Source: Trichomonas tenax | Lineage: Eukaryota > Parabasalia > Trichomonadida > Trichomonadidae | NCBI GenBank assembly: GCA_023091735.1 | Contig: JALKBU010000241.1 | Location: forward strand, 1 to 56,700 | Direction: 5' to 3' | DNA length: 56,700 bases | Part shown: piece after piece, positions 13,101 through 21,725 of the stretch | Layout of the letters: each line of letters starts with the position of its first letter | How positions within the stretch are numbered: position 1 is the stretch's first letter | The notes under the pieces: model-generated | What the model was told of the DNA's origin: nothing | The model's database searches: none | What the model saw: the letters and a program-made list of their open reading frames with translations, nothing else | Translations under genes and position numbers: made by a program

Positions 13101-16100
13101 CATCCGCAAAGAACTGTTCGTTGCGCTCGATATCGAATCCGAACAAATCTTTGAATGTGAATGTGTTGAAATTGATTTCTTGACCAAAGTTTTGAGATAT
13201 CTGCTTCCAATGTCTTTGTTGAACAGCTTCGCTCTTGAGTCCCTCGATAACAGGGAATATCCTCATGATATTCTTCAGACGCTTGTTGAAGAAAATCCAG
13301 CCTTCATATTGTCTGACAATGTTTGACATCGCATTCAACTCTTCGATGATTCCATTCAACTGCTGCTTGTATTGTTGAGGAGTTAAGTGTGAGAACTTCT
13401 GAGAATTAATCTTTCCGAGTTTAGCGTTGACTGCCTTCAAAGCTGTCCATCCTTCAACCATGTTTTCGCGCTCCTCTGACATCATCATTAATGTTGTGCT
13501 TTCGCTTGTTTCAAGACCGAGAAGTTCCATAGCACTTGAGATTTCTTTCCAATCATTCTTTGCACGTTCGAATGTATTGATATATGATTCGAGGATGTGT
13601 AACGCTTTATCTGGATTGATATCTCCATTGATTGGCTTTTCACTGTTCCAGCGATCCTTCAAGTTATCGATGCGTGTTATCATCGCTTCGCTTTCGAGCT
13701 GAACTGATTTCCTGAAGTTAACTTTGTTTGATTCGATTTCAGAACGCTTTGCTTCCACCAAAACTTTGAATTCGGAAACATTTGTCTTGAATTTCTTAAA
13801 CTCAGGAAGACTGCAGAATTTTGTTGCTTCCTCGAAAGTTGGAACAAATGATTCCCAATCAAGCTGCTTATCTGATAATTCTTTGAATGATCTTAAATAT
13901 GCAGCAAGGCCACTAGCTGTTGTTGGAATTCGCTGTGAAATCATAACACGCATATCAGACATCTCGGAGTTGAAGTTGTGGATCTTCTCACCTGTCAACA
14001 TGTAAATTTGAGCGCTGGTGTATTTGATCCATTCATTTAACTTCAAGACTGTAATTATCTGCAATCTATCTGTTTGGATGGAGAAACATGAAATGTTTTC
14101 AACACCGTTTGAATTTTCTATCTTCTTCCTAAGATCTGTGAATTCATGGATTAACTGCATCCACTCGAAAATATCTGTCGAAAATTCAAATGATCCTGGC
14201 CTGGCGATGAATATACTTTCAAGATTTTGCCAATCGACGAGATACTTTTGTGCCTTTTCGCATGCTTGACCGATTAAATCGTAGAGTTCGTAAATGTTAT
14301 CATAAGGAACAGGGAAGCTTTCATCGATATCGCGGAAATATGTCGACTCTTCGCCTCCAAAAGTTATTGTCTGCTGCAATAAATAATTATTGATGTGTTC
14401 GATGAAAAGACTTGTTACAACTGTTTTGAGATTTTGCGGTGCTGGGTTAATGACAATGTGGTTTCCTTTTAATGAAATGAGGACTTTGATTGGCTCAATC
14501 TCAGACAACATTTTTCCTGATTTGAGTGCATCAACCCAAAGACTGACGATTTCATCAACCTTAATAGCGATTATGCCGAACAAACGTTCATTAATATCCT
14601 TGATATATTGCTGATAGTTTGTATCTCTTCCGAAGAAGATTGTGTTAACATTCTCTTGTATCAGTTTGATTTTATCAGTAATATCTTCAAGGCAAGAACC
14701 ATCTTCTAACTGCTGGAGAGATTTCTCGATGATTTCATGGCTATTTTTGGTCTTCTTGTAAAAGTTTGAAAAGTCGTAGCATTCACGAACGAAATTACTT
14801 GCATAATTTTTAGCGAATTCTTTTCCAGTAATGTCACTCCATCTATAATTATATCCATCTCTGATAAGATCATAAATTGTATTGATATCAGCAGCACAAA
14901 TGCTCTTCAATTTCTGATTCATATCAGAGATTGCTTGCGTGAACATGTTTAGTCCTTCTTGGATCTTCACTGCATGTGTGTATAAGTTGAATACTGTTGG
15001 AACTTGGCTGTTAAGTTCGGTATCTGGTGTTTCATCTTTCTCTTGGAATGATCTAAAGATTGTAAGAAGATGTGCTGTTTCTTCATCGATTGTGCATCTG
15101 ATTTTATTGTCTTGTATTTCGAAAACTGGTGAATCATCATTCTTCTTGAGATTTTGTAACATGAGAGCAATCTTTTGATTGTTTGTTTGCTCTTTGATCT
15201 TGCTCTTACAAAGATTATACTTTTCACGAAGAGATGGATAGTTATCCTGCCATTTTTCATTGATAAATACATCAGAAATCATTTTATCGATTGTGTTTAA
15301 GCGTTGTGATATATTTTGGACATGAAGATATTTAGCATAAACATCTGATGTTCCTTTGTTCATCATAATCTCGAGGATCGGAAGATTATCTATTTGTTCT
15401 AATTGCTGTGTTTCGAACTTTGTAAGTTGATCTTCCATTTGTGATTTGAAGCGATCTTGGAATTCTCGAAGAGAAGGAAGAACGTGAGCCCTTCTGCATA
15501 ATATTGCATGAGTAACAAATATCTGATGCGTTCCTGTTAATGAAGTATTTTGATGAAGCATGTTTGCGAGGATCTCAATAAGGTGATTATCAATACGTTC
15601 AAGATGAAGCTTATATTCTTTGATTGAAGCATCCCACTTAGAGTTTGAATTTTGTGAAAATTCTAAAAATGGAGAATTAATGATTAAATCAAAAGCTTGA
15701 TCTAATTGTGTTTTAACATCTTCAAAATTGACTTTGGAATGCTGCATATGATTTGATAATTGATGGTATTCAATCTTGGAGCTTTCTAGTTCCTTGAAAC
15801 GCTTGAATAATACAGAATTATCGACTTTATCTTCAGTGATGAAATCGCACTGAATTCTCTTTTCATTCAAAAAGTTAATCAAATTTGCTTCTTCTGAGAG
15901 CCATTTCTTGCAAAAATCATTAATTGTTGTCATTGAAGACTTGAAGGCCTCTAATGGAAGATGTGGAAGCGCCATATCTGTAATTAGATTTATTAATTTG
16001 TCAAATAAAAATGATCTTATGAGTTTGTATATTACTGGTGAACGCTGAGGATAGTTGCTTTTGTGGAAGACTGAATTGAGCAAAGAATAAAGCTTCGAGA

Positions 16101-16977
16101 TATTAAACTTCAATTCTTCGATTGTTGTTGATTCATCGAGATCAGAGATGATTTTCTCGAATGAACTCACTGCATCGGCGAATGGGATAATGTTTAAATT
16201 GGATTTCTCTAAATCATCTTTCGCTTCTTTGAAAAATTGCTTAAATAATTTTTGATATACTGAAACCTTTGATGGAATATCGAATTTTTCCATCGATTTC
16301 GCCTGTTCAAGACCCTGTTTGAGTCTTTGACCTAAAAGAATCCAAAATGAGATTTCATCATAAATTCTTTCAAACGATGGTGGTGACTTTGCATAACTTA
16401 TAATGGATTTAATCGCGTTTTCCCACTTATCTATGAGTGCTAAAAACTCTGATTCAAGTGCTTTTGTTAATTTTCCGCTTGCTGCAGAGATAACTAAAGG
16501 GGAATTATAGTCAAAAACTGGTTCTGGAAGATTATTTTGCTGCTGGTAACGCGAAATAGCAATGTCAAATGTTGATATTGATTCGAGAACCGATTGAGCA
16601 TTTTTATCATTTGAAGGAATTGCATTTTTCATGTATGGAACGAAGAACTGCGAGATCAGCAGTTGCAAAAATTGTACCGCTTTTTGCATAGGAAGTGAAA
16701 TTATGCTGATACTCGATTCAAAGTTTTCTTTTGTCAATACGATAGAGTATTTTTGATAGACGATTATTGGTCCATCTGTGTACTCAAATGTATTTTGGAT
16801 GATTATTTTGTCTGATTTACGAATAATCAAGAAAAATTTATTAACATCGAGTATAAAACTTTGAATTTCGTTACAAAAACTTAATAATTCCTCATCATTC
16901 ACTGCACTCATATCAAAAACCGACAAAATAGTCGGCCTTATATGATTAATTATGTCAATGGATGAGAGATTCGACAT
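4102..16977 (-). CDS. DYNC1H1: cytoplasmic dynein 1 heavy chain
   Basis: A 4291-residue AAA+ motor moving cargo toward microtubule minus ends. Rough domain order: an N-terminal tail to about 1400; linker; AAA1 with Walker A GPAGTGKT near residue 1730 and Walker B CFDEFNR; AAA2 GSSSAGKT near 2017; AAA3 GMNGVGKS near 2364; AAA4 GLSGTGKT near 2694; stalk coiled coils with a microtubule-binding domain between them near 3000-3150; AAA5-6; and a C-terminal cap with VPAEW. The AAA1 segment (VFNCDETFDF...GRIFVGLC) and the AAA2 segment (FDGDVDPEWVENLNSVLDD) are the cytoplasmic-1 type, not axonemal or IFT dynein. All four main P-loops look intact. A GTG-initiated extension to 16998 is open, but the ATG at 16977 follows TCAAAATTT and is preferred. 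Four TTTAC-type promoter elements lie 23-108 bp upstream. Confidence 0.95.
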   Translation of the reverse strand: MSNLSSIDIINHIRPTILSVFDMSAVNDEELLSFCNEIQSFILDVNKFFLIIRKSDKIIIQNTFEYTDGPIIVYQKYSIVLTKENFESSISIISLPMQKAVQFLQLLISQFFVPYMKNAIPSNDKNAQSVLESISTFDIAISRYQQQNNLPEPVFDYNSPLVISAASGKLTKALESEFLALIDKWENAIKSIISYAKSPPSFERIYDEISFWILLGQRLKQGLEQAKSMEKFDIPSKVSVYQKLFKQFFKEAKDDLEKSNLNIIPFADAVSSFEKIISDLDESTTIEELKFNISKLYSLLNSVFHKSNYPQRSPVIYKLIRSFLFDKLINLITDMALPHLPLEAFKSSMTTINDFCKKWLSEEANLINFLNEKRIQCDFITEDKVDNSVLFKRFKELESSKIEYHQLSNHMQHSKVNFEDVKTQLDQAFDLIINSPFLEFSQNSNSKWDASIKEYKLHLERIDNHLIEILANMLHQNTSLTGTHQIFVTHAILCRRAHVLPSLREFQDRFKSQMEDQLTKFETQQLEQIDNLPILEIMMNKGTSDVYAKYLHVQNISQRLNTIDKMISDVFINEKWQDNYPSLREKYNLCKSKIKEQTNNQKIALMLQNLKKNDDSPVFEIQDNKIRCTIDEETAHLLTIFRSFQEKDETPDTELNSQVPTVFNLYTHAVKIQEGLNMFTQAISDMNQKLKSICAADINTIYDLIRDGYNYRWSDITGKEFAKNYASNFVRECYDFSNFYKKTKNSHEIIEKSLQQLEDGSCLEDITDKIKLIQENVNTIFFGRDTNYQQYIKDINERLFGIIAIKVDEIVSLWVDALKSGKMLSEIEPIKVLISLKGNHIVINPAPQNLKTVVTSLFIEHINNYLLQQTITFGGEESTYFRDIDESFPVPYDNIYELYDLIGQACEKAQKYLVDWQNLESIFIARPGSFEFSTDIFEWMQLIHEFTDLRKKIENSNGVENISCFSIQTDRLQIITVLKLNEWIKYTSAQIYMLTGEKIHNFNSEMSDMRVMISQRIPTTASGLAAYLRSFKELSDKQLDWESFVPTFEEATKFCSLPEFKKFKTNVSEFKVLVEAKRSEIESNKVNFRKSVQLESEAMITRIDNLKDRWNSEKPINGDINPDKALHILESYINTFERAKNDWKEISSAMELLGLETSESTTLMMMSEERENMVEGWTALKAVNAKLGKINSQKFSHLTPQQYKQQLNGIIEELNAMSNIVRQYEGWIFFNKRLKNIMRIFPVIEGLKSEAVQQRHWKQISQNFGQEINFNTFTFKDLFGFDIERNEQFFADVLRNAQGEYSLHKYLDQLDETWNSMEFEFSLYKEKINLIKSGPIVLSTISDHLNFLGTMQTSPFFHVFRDQATQWENSLNRLQVVLDDWLDVQRRFIYLEGVFSSPDIRSILVKATGNFRKAEKEFMTITKRATQLKIVMKITGIPNIGTILQNLNESLLLLQKELSEYLEKQRSLFPRFFFIGDEDLLEIIGKSSAINEIQKHFGKMFEGFSTVQTEDENIISMGCSEGEIVKFSSQVPITKTVHQTLSNLEKEMRSSLKKLLMVAISDFENFWQKMTVEGLKSIIDTYSSQIVLLCFFVTSTNQIERGITKKNVPQAQEELAKFINILSQIVFTDLSVIARHCVQQLITEAVHQRNLTKEVTNAESIQSFEWSRFLRYYLNKANGELSVSVGDASFVYGFEYLGLCPSLVRTPLTDRVYLTMAQALYAKLGGSPFGPAGTGKTETVKNMGHHLGRLVLVFNCDETFDFKAMGRIFVGLCHCGSWGCFDEFNRLDEQMLSAVSQQIQTIQSGLKSNSQQIQILGRKVPLNKDIGIFITMNPGYAGRVELPDNLKQLFRSMAMNKPDTDLITEVLLFSQGFSSAENLAPKFVLLFSMAKESLSNQTHYDFGLRAMKSVLANAGQLIRANPIPADADKEQAEQKLLISSIVNALFPKLLSNDLIKLKRLMDDVFPGITPSSITQTELLSFIKEESQKSGWIDSEIWVQKIIQLFYIQQINHGFMLVGSSSAGKTSAWKILLKVLTRIDQVESESYVINPKSVTKDTLFGCLDPVTREWTDGVFTRILRTIVANQKGEMSKRHWIVFDGDVDPEWVENLNSVLDDNKLLTLPNGERISLPPNVRIVFEVENLNFATPATVSRCGIVYFSENTLSSSEIVHYYIHKLSTEPIVTQSHILFSEYIELSFPDMIALQTKFLETTKPFIEQIITTCIKFVNENASKSIMQIPIASYISTMFALIASSFVSAYNMEEPENYLLKSTIFSAFWAFASPMPANVRSSLSQIIKKEFTKYCPDGSLMSFLVSSDVEDWVSVDIHQNNADTDKFVATPETVVIRRLIQMLVVGGKTPILCGMNGVGKSSMLKAGLSKYQELMTVNLDFSNCSSIDFALQTLEQFCVYNKTSSGTKMVPRQSNTFLNFICNNINLPTLDKYGTQRVVEFLRQFLDLKGFWHPHRREWITLEHIDFSGLCAPSTCYGRVKLNLRFLRHSTVIYIEHPPEESIKKICHALIHEDSFAFEEEAVNSMVEFYFEFREHFKGSDNVHYQANMRDLTEWISSFKSVFMMGNSDIAHSLFYEGCRIFSDRIQEKEEKKWVESTIQSTILKLFTGAELQNFQDKMLYTRINDGKYSVTDIQSIIPRLELRMKEFAEENAVPNLVFFEECAELICKVERRLAEHAGHIMLVGLSGTGKTLIPNFVTFILGMPFLRIHVYKGYGLTEFDADLRKIMKMCLQQSVCFHIKESDLINTVFTERLNVLMAESTIPGLFTGDEYTTLIGAIKGQARIDGINNIETDDSLLQYFNEKVHDNLHVVFTSNSATVNMNERDIMFPSLFAFSNIVWIGSLSEESLKSYAKYILKQEELDEQDNITQIMVEFHKSAEVASQQLQITNYVSPRYFFDFVKQFCHILKNKKQKLQTQQLHLNNGLTKLEATQAEVARMGKDLAVKQKQLKEKEQLAEQKLAQIVKDTQVTTAKKDEAQKVKIEIEAKRNVMRVEQAKAQRELDEVGPIIEDAKNSVSNISKQKLDEIRRLASPPEVIKNVLVAVLMLLGMNASNWALIRKEISGDSFIRTVLDFQIDKVSPSAGKKIEQFLATAGLDYEKAMRASQACGPLFKWLSANIRYVSILESTKPLRAKVESLGQEAAVLENKYNELEATATKFENTLTELTNEYKGLVAQCEQTRIEANNVKVKMDRATHLISSLSNETKRWGESRNAFQRESDSIIGHSLLSAGFVAYCGFLEQAKRVESLTSWKSILSNNVIKFSSDFDFTSFTTDASQLIEWGSKGLPKDDLCIQNAVILNEQSNLRVPLIIDPAGQATQFLAQMYPNIVRTSFIDPKFPKNLESCLRFGSPLLVEEGEQLDPLVYPVLSKEFKKMSGRTILDLKHNDIDVSPSFQMFIVTRDTDCAPPPFIASMTVLINFSVTSLSLRAQCLTRMLQFKLPDIEKQRQELHTSLSSMQIALHGLEEKMLSVFSSTSGEILENDELLHLLEHIKEEAKVMESKAEETKRALQKINDVSDQFAPVAEVSTSLYFALHAMSSVHFLYQFSLQFFWAIFDKTSSSDAKPEELIEMIAKDLFVAASYSLLHKHLPILGFRFGQILVEHKKLQIEESLYDVALRGTSLRGGDVSFLKLADGKDLKDWLLTDSPESNVSQEVSDKLGKDDNKVVTALKVLAVMRKSRPDRIIPGTKEFIKACFGFDITDVPPLDIVGAAAASNPQTPLLLCASAGHDPSERVEGYAPRPVDSVAVGSADSQEMIESTVRTAAQRGNWVIIKNVHLAPIWTRDFVKSLSNLKSHPEFRLFMTSEINPKVGSNVFRSCRVIVFESASGIRANLKRVYSSGITWPSVPAERRRVIIGFVWLHSVIVERLRFLPLGWSKRYEFNDSDLKFSLQIALRWMEQASAGRAHLSDEQFPWTALRSLVAGCVYGGRVDAPHDGRVLTAMANEILKPGSKIADGLINVPDIQSMDDFKQWVDAMSDSSETPEMIWLPKNSAKFLFIQQGNEVLHQIVDVSAGLQSGHVESKKISFVKLLLKQWLETLSSLSVKAPSETKDLIAAAINDELKQLSSTLKRITYESSTVIKRIDENDQLTQRDQSIIADLARGFVPAEWNIHKFASRDLDDWLKDFVDRVKHISECATAKTRPPLNLGKFAHPEALIAAAKQTSASQNNWSIEKVAMTIEVGETESKNTFDLIIGDVTTMNAEWSREKMTFTATDNVIGTLPTSRLSFTSTPNPTGIPVTCFTTPSRSISVFDVNMPVDKQHDPNWWSIRSPSLILQKNAI

Positions 16978-17520
16978 TTTATATAAATTTTGATTCACCT
17001 GTCATGTAAATAATTTACTTGACATTTGATAATATATTTGGTATATAAAAAATTACATGGCAAGAATAATATTTGTCGCGTAAACTTTATGCTGGCAAAA
17101 TTGAAAATAGATGGATTATTACTGATTTAACAGTTTTGATAAATAGATAAAATAAAATTATATCGATTTATTAGATTTTTAATTTCCAAACCGCTTTACA
17201 AAACTATAAAAAATTCGATTTGGCTAGAAAAATTTAAGATATTTACAATGTAAACATCTCAATTTTGATGAATTTTAAACTTGATTTTTATCGTCTAGGA
17301 TCATTATTCATTCAAATGAATTCTATAAATATAGTATATAGCATCTGGTTTAGAAGAATACAAAGTAATAATTGTTACTATGGATATTACAATGAATTCC
17401 AGATTAGCTTGACAAATCATATCAAAAACCAAGTGATTGGATAGGAGGACTGGTGTACAGGATAGAGGAAAGTCCAATGCTCGTGTGATTCGTTCGAGAA
17501 AGAGCAAATTGCGCTTTTCA
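16978..17520. promoter_or_regulatory. divergent promoter, dynein and 17521 gene
   Basis: This 543-bp spacer separates head-to-head genes. Close to the dynein start it holds four copies of the recurrent element: TGTCATGTAAA at 17000-17010, TTTACTTGACA at 17014-17024, TTACATGGCAAG at 17053-17064 and TTTGTCGCGTAAA at 17072-17084. The side near 17521 has no copies. No other feature was seen. Confidence 0.55.
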
Positions 17521-19797
17521 ATGAGAAAGTGCATCAAAAAAATTCTGTCAGTTCAGAAAAAAATGGATTCGGCATTGTTATCTTTCATTTCAGATCTTCA
17601 ATTGCAACTGAAGAATAAGTTCAAGAGCAATGCCATCCTCAGGACCCTATGTCTCTATGCAGAGAAAAGGATTGCACGAAGTACTTGCCTCACAATTGTT
17701 TTTTCGCTATTAAGATCTCACGCAGCATTAACGCAAAGGTTCGCGGCTATCATCGAAGAAGTACCTCCACCGTTGTCCCGTAGTGGCTGTTTGACAGATG
17801 ACCCTTATTTGATTACTGTAATAGAATTCGAATTGTGGCCAGGCGCCCTACTTGAATTTTTGCTAAAGATTCGTGACGCAATGCTCAGAAAAGGAAATAT
17901 GTTTGACGCATTTGTATATTTAGAGCACATTAAAGCTACTTCAGGTCCATTTTGGCTTCTTTGGGAGCTATTCAAGCCAATATCACAGATAAATCACTTC
18001 ATGCAACTTATATACGACGGATGTGTGAAATTTTCATACGTCCCACGATACTTAAATACTGATATTCCGCCATCTCAGTCGGATTTAGATCCTTCAGCCA
18101 TTACACACCAGAAAATAGTTGACTCGGAGATAGTTTGTACATACCGCAACGATATTTTCATGCCAGACCGCGCAATTGGAAGAATCAAAAAAGGCTCTTA
18201 TGGACTTCTTCCACCGAATAAAGTTGACTGCACGTGCAGTGGCCGTGGAATTACTGAGTTCTGCGCTTGTAACGATCGCTGGGCAATCTCTGCTGCCGGA
18301 TTAGATTGCAGATTCTCTTTTGTCCAAAGAAATACATACGAAGAGCGTATATTCGATAACGAGGATGAACGCGTTACAATGGATGTAACAATTACAAGAA
18401 TGCGATCAACAGTTTATAGATTAACTGCATTAATGAGAGCAATTGCGGATCCGACAAGCGAAGAAGCTCAAAGCATCCAAATTGACACTGCTTCATTCCC
18501 ACAGCATAACTTGACGCCATTGGATTTCCTCACACTTGAAAATATCTATGGTCCAGAGAGCATTGATTCACTTCTTTTCTCAATTACGCTTCATCCGATT
18601 AAATCACTCGAAATGATAATCGAACGAATTACACAAAAACTTAATGATTTGCAAGAATATCGCAGACAGAAAGAGTCCGATTACCATGAATTAAACAAGC
18701 GCAATCTCAAGAAGGCTCTTGATAAGAAGAATGAGCCACACACAGTATCAAATAGCAGTTTTGCTCCATTAGCAAAAGAAGAAGATCCATTGGTTAATTT
18801 GAGCAATGGCCAGAAGTTGGTGCTCGAGTTTGATCAATCATTTGTCCTGTTCACGGAAGATTTGATTAATAGGTCATGCAGAGCGGCGATGCAGCATATG
18901 CAGTGTGAAGTCGCAGCAACAGTGTTGAGAAGATTCATTTTAGTTTTTCTCGAAATTAATGAAAAGAGCAACGCAGAAATTGTGATTTCTAATGAACCAT
19001 GTGTCAATGATCATACAGATCTCAGTGTGATGTACTTGACTCCTCATCTATTCAGACTTCTGTATTTATTCTGGCAGATATATGAAACAATAAAAGTTTT
19101 ATTGAAAGAAAACTTAAGTGTTAAAGATCTGCAATCCAAGAATTTAGTTGCCGAAAATACAGAAGCGCAAGGCTATAAAGTTGCTCAAATGCTTGGATTC
19201 ACTACGCAGAATGCTTCAGATTCTTCCGCACTTCATGATACTATTCTCGAAGCAATTCCTCAATACATAGCCACAGGAAAGCATAACTCGGCGCTTGAAA
19301 GCCAATTCGAGGTTACATCGAAGGCACCTCTCCCATCAATTGATCATATCAAGCGAGCCATCGTATCATTCACGAAGACTACTCAAGCTATTTCACTGAA
19401 CTCACAATCACTTGACATCATTGAAGCAACGCACATCACAGACAAACTAAAGTACAGAGCAGCAGCACTTAACTCTGTTGCTGGTACATTTCACATTAGA
19501 TCGCACGTCACTTCTCAAAACAGATATGTTGTATGTGAGTTCGAAGGTTCTGCTCCGCGTATTGTAAGGAGATACAAGAGCATTAACATTCACATGAATC
19601 CTTCGAGTTACATTCATAGGTTGGAGAGAAACGATCTAATCAGGCATCAAGATCAAGTTAAAGAATTTATGAGAATGCGCTACGCTTATGATGGAGTTGA
19701 AAGAGCGAGACGTGTGGTCAGCAATTTGTCATTCAGACTCGGTTACAATGGCATCGAAATCAAAGGACCTGGTCACGAATTCCTTCAACCAAATTGA
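17521..19797 (+). CDS. large conserved protein, possibly gamma-tubulin-complex-like
   Basis: A 758-residue, mostly helical protein. I do not recognise it with certainty. The N-terminal third has the spacing seen in Spc97/Spc98 (GCP) proteins: an LLEFLLKIRDAM helix, a Gly-containing turn, YLEHIKATSGPFWLLWELFKP-type hydrophobic helices (about residues 130-160), then an aromatic segment MQLIYDGCVKFSY resembling the GCP 'W-I-x-G-x-(x)-D-P-Y' region. The expected later GCP blocks are not clear. A Cys-rich loop follows (CTCSGRGITEFCACND). The open frame reaches back to a TTG at 17437; ATGs occur at 17521 and 17563, and TCAGTTCAG just before the second makes it a real alternative. It is transcribed away from dynein. 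Confidence 0.6.
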   Translation: MRKCIKKILSVQKKMDSALLSFISDLQLQLKNKFKSNAILRTLCLYAEKRIARSTCLTIVFSLLRSHAALTQRFAAIIEEVPPPLSRSGCLTDDPYLITVIEFELWPGALLEFLLKIRDAMLRKGNMFDAFVYLEHIKATSGPFWLLWELFKPISQINHFMQLIYDGCVKFSYVPRYLNTDIPPSQSDLDPSAITHQKIVDSEIVCTYRNDIFMPDRAIGRIKKGSYGLLPPNKVDCTCSGRGITEFCACNDRWAISAAGLDCRFSFVQRNTYEERIFDNEDERVTMDVTITRMRSTVYRLTALMRAIADPTSEEAQSIQIDTASFPQHNLTPLDFLTLENIYGPESIDSLLFSITLHPIKSLEMIIERITQKLNDLQEYRRQKESDYHELNKRNLKKALDKKNEPHTVSNSSFAPLAKEEDPLVNLSNGQKLVLEFDQSFVLFTEDLINRSCRAAMQHMQCEVAATVLRRFILVFLEINEKSNAEIVISNEPCVNDHTDLSVMYLTPHLFRLLYLFWQIYETIKVLLKENLSVKDLQSKNLVAENTEAQGYKVAQMLGFTTQNASDSSALHDTILEAIPQYIATGKHNSALESQFEVTSKAPLPSIDHIKRAIVSFTKTTQAISLNSQSLDIIEATHITDKLKYRAAALNSVAGTFHIRSHVTSQNRYVVCEFEGSAPRIVRRYKSINIHMNPSSYIHRLERNDLIRHQDQVKEFMRMRYAYDGVERARRVVSNLSFRLGYNGIEIKGPGHEFLQPN

Positions 19798-21725
19798 TTT
19801 TACTATGGTGTTATTTATTGTTTATTTTTGTTTCATAAATTAGATTATATCATTGTTTGTTTCCACACTCCGCCTTCTATTTAACTCGAATTAGAAGACT
19901 TCAATATTGAATTAACATGTTTTAGTAAAATGGATACAAAAAGAAATCAAATGAAGTTTCTTCGTTATTCATAATTGGTAGGAGTAAACATCAATGGTAG
20001 TTTTGATAGAGCACTTACCATAGAATAGCATTAACGGATTCTTGCAATAATCATATTTTATTCCTCACATTTCTTTCGAAACTAAAAAGTCATGAAATAG
20101 CTTATATATTAGTTATAACAACTAAATACCAGCATATAACGCATACGCAATTCAGTTATTAATATGTGTGATAGCTCAAAATTATCTTGTAAAGCCTTTC
20201 GCTAAAATTTGCAAATTTATCAAAAACAAACTATTTTGTTCTGGGGAATATAAAACACTAAAGCTATAGATATCAAATTCATATCCGATTTTGTGTATAA
20301 TTGTTCTCTCATCAATAGCAGATCAAAATTATGACTATAAAATAATATTGCCATGTAAACCATTAATCGCACTGCATATGGTTTATTTTATATCGGCATA
20401 TCATACATATGTAAAATAACTTATCAAAAAATTACCCTTTACGGCGGTTATTGTAAAATTGGCAAAATTTTTCATTTGTATAGTCAGATTTTTATTTTTC
20501 TTCGGTATTGTTTTAGCATGCAATTTTGTTGGAAAAGGCAATTAAAATGTAGACTATAGTATATCACATATAGGAGATCAGTGTACTTGGCTTTTAAGTG
20601 AGCTCCATTCTATTTATAACGAAATTGAAATCATTATTTCTCGACTTTAAGCATTTTGGAATGCTTAAGTAGGTTAAATTTAACATACTTGTATTTTGTT
20701 ATATGATTCATTCCATAATCGGTTTTTTTCATGTTGATTGAATTAAAATTGACGTTAACAATGAAAATAGTGTGAGCAATGTTAAATGATATCAATCCGA
20801 TCTGGTTATAGAAGTAAACAATATGATATCAATAGTTTCCCAATTAAGCGTATATCAATCCAAGCTAGATAAAAAAGAAAAAAGAGATGATTGCAATCAA
20901 GGTTCGAACATAGTTCCAAAGTAATGATAAGGTTAATCATTCTGCAAGATCTAAGGTTATTATGAGGAAATTTAAGTATTTGGTGAATTTCCAAATTTCA
21001 TTCATCAGATTCTCATTAATGACCATTGCTACAGGACCTTTTTTCTCTAGAATAATATATATTGCCAATATTTGTGAGTTTTTGCTTATTTAGTTTCTCA
21101 TTTATTGAGAGTTTTCCAATCAATTATGTCAAAATTTAATTTTTGGGCCGAAATTCGAAATTTATTTTTTAAATTGGAAAGGGGTATTGTGTCAAATCTT
21201 TGACTTTCTTATTTTCCCCTTCTATTTATAATATAGCATATATAGGACTATGCAAACATGTGTGCAAAGTTTGGTGCTCCAATTTCGATTTTCAAGGGTT
21301 GGCCCACCTCTCACCCTCTATAAAATAAAATCTGACTCCAAAAACTCAAGAAATAAGAATAAAATAATAAATAGAATAGAAAATTCAAATTAAATATGGA
21401 TTCCATCAAACTATATTTTTGTTATGTAAAATTCTCAATTTTGCAAATTTCGGCATGTAAAACCTCCCCCTTAATAACAACAATTGACATGAAATACTGA
21501 TAATATGACTTCAGCACCACTACATGAAGTCACGGACGAAGTTATATTTAAAACAAATAAACGAAGGGAAATTTCAACCCCCAATCAACGAAAATTGCAT
21601 AAAAATCGGGATATATACACACAAACATATCAAAAGACATAAATCATAATGAAAATTTTTTGTCTTATTTTATAACCAAAAAAAATTTTCCGTGGCCTTG
21701 AAATTGAGAGGTTTAGAAAAACCTA
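19798..21725. other. 1.9-kb gene-free region before ABCE1
   Basis: No convincing frame on either strand. It is AT-rich, with a single TGCCATGTAAAC element at 20349-20360, a GGCATGTAAAA variant near 21452 and a GACATGAAA variant near 21487. The segment about 21210-21330 is more complex and less AT-rich than its surroundings and could be an old repeat copy. ABCE1 promoter signals presumably lie in the last 200 bp. Confidence 0.5.

Noticed and set aside
4102..16977. Axonemal or IFT dynein as identity of the heavy chain
   Set aside because: The AAA1 and AAA2 sequences follow the cytoplasmic dynein 1 pattern, not the axonemal or dynein-2 patterns.
20880..20920. GGTTCGAAC string resembling a tRNA T-loop
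   Set aside because: No acceptor, D-arm or anticodon stem can be paired around it.
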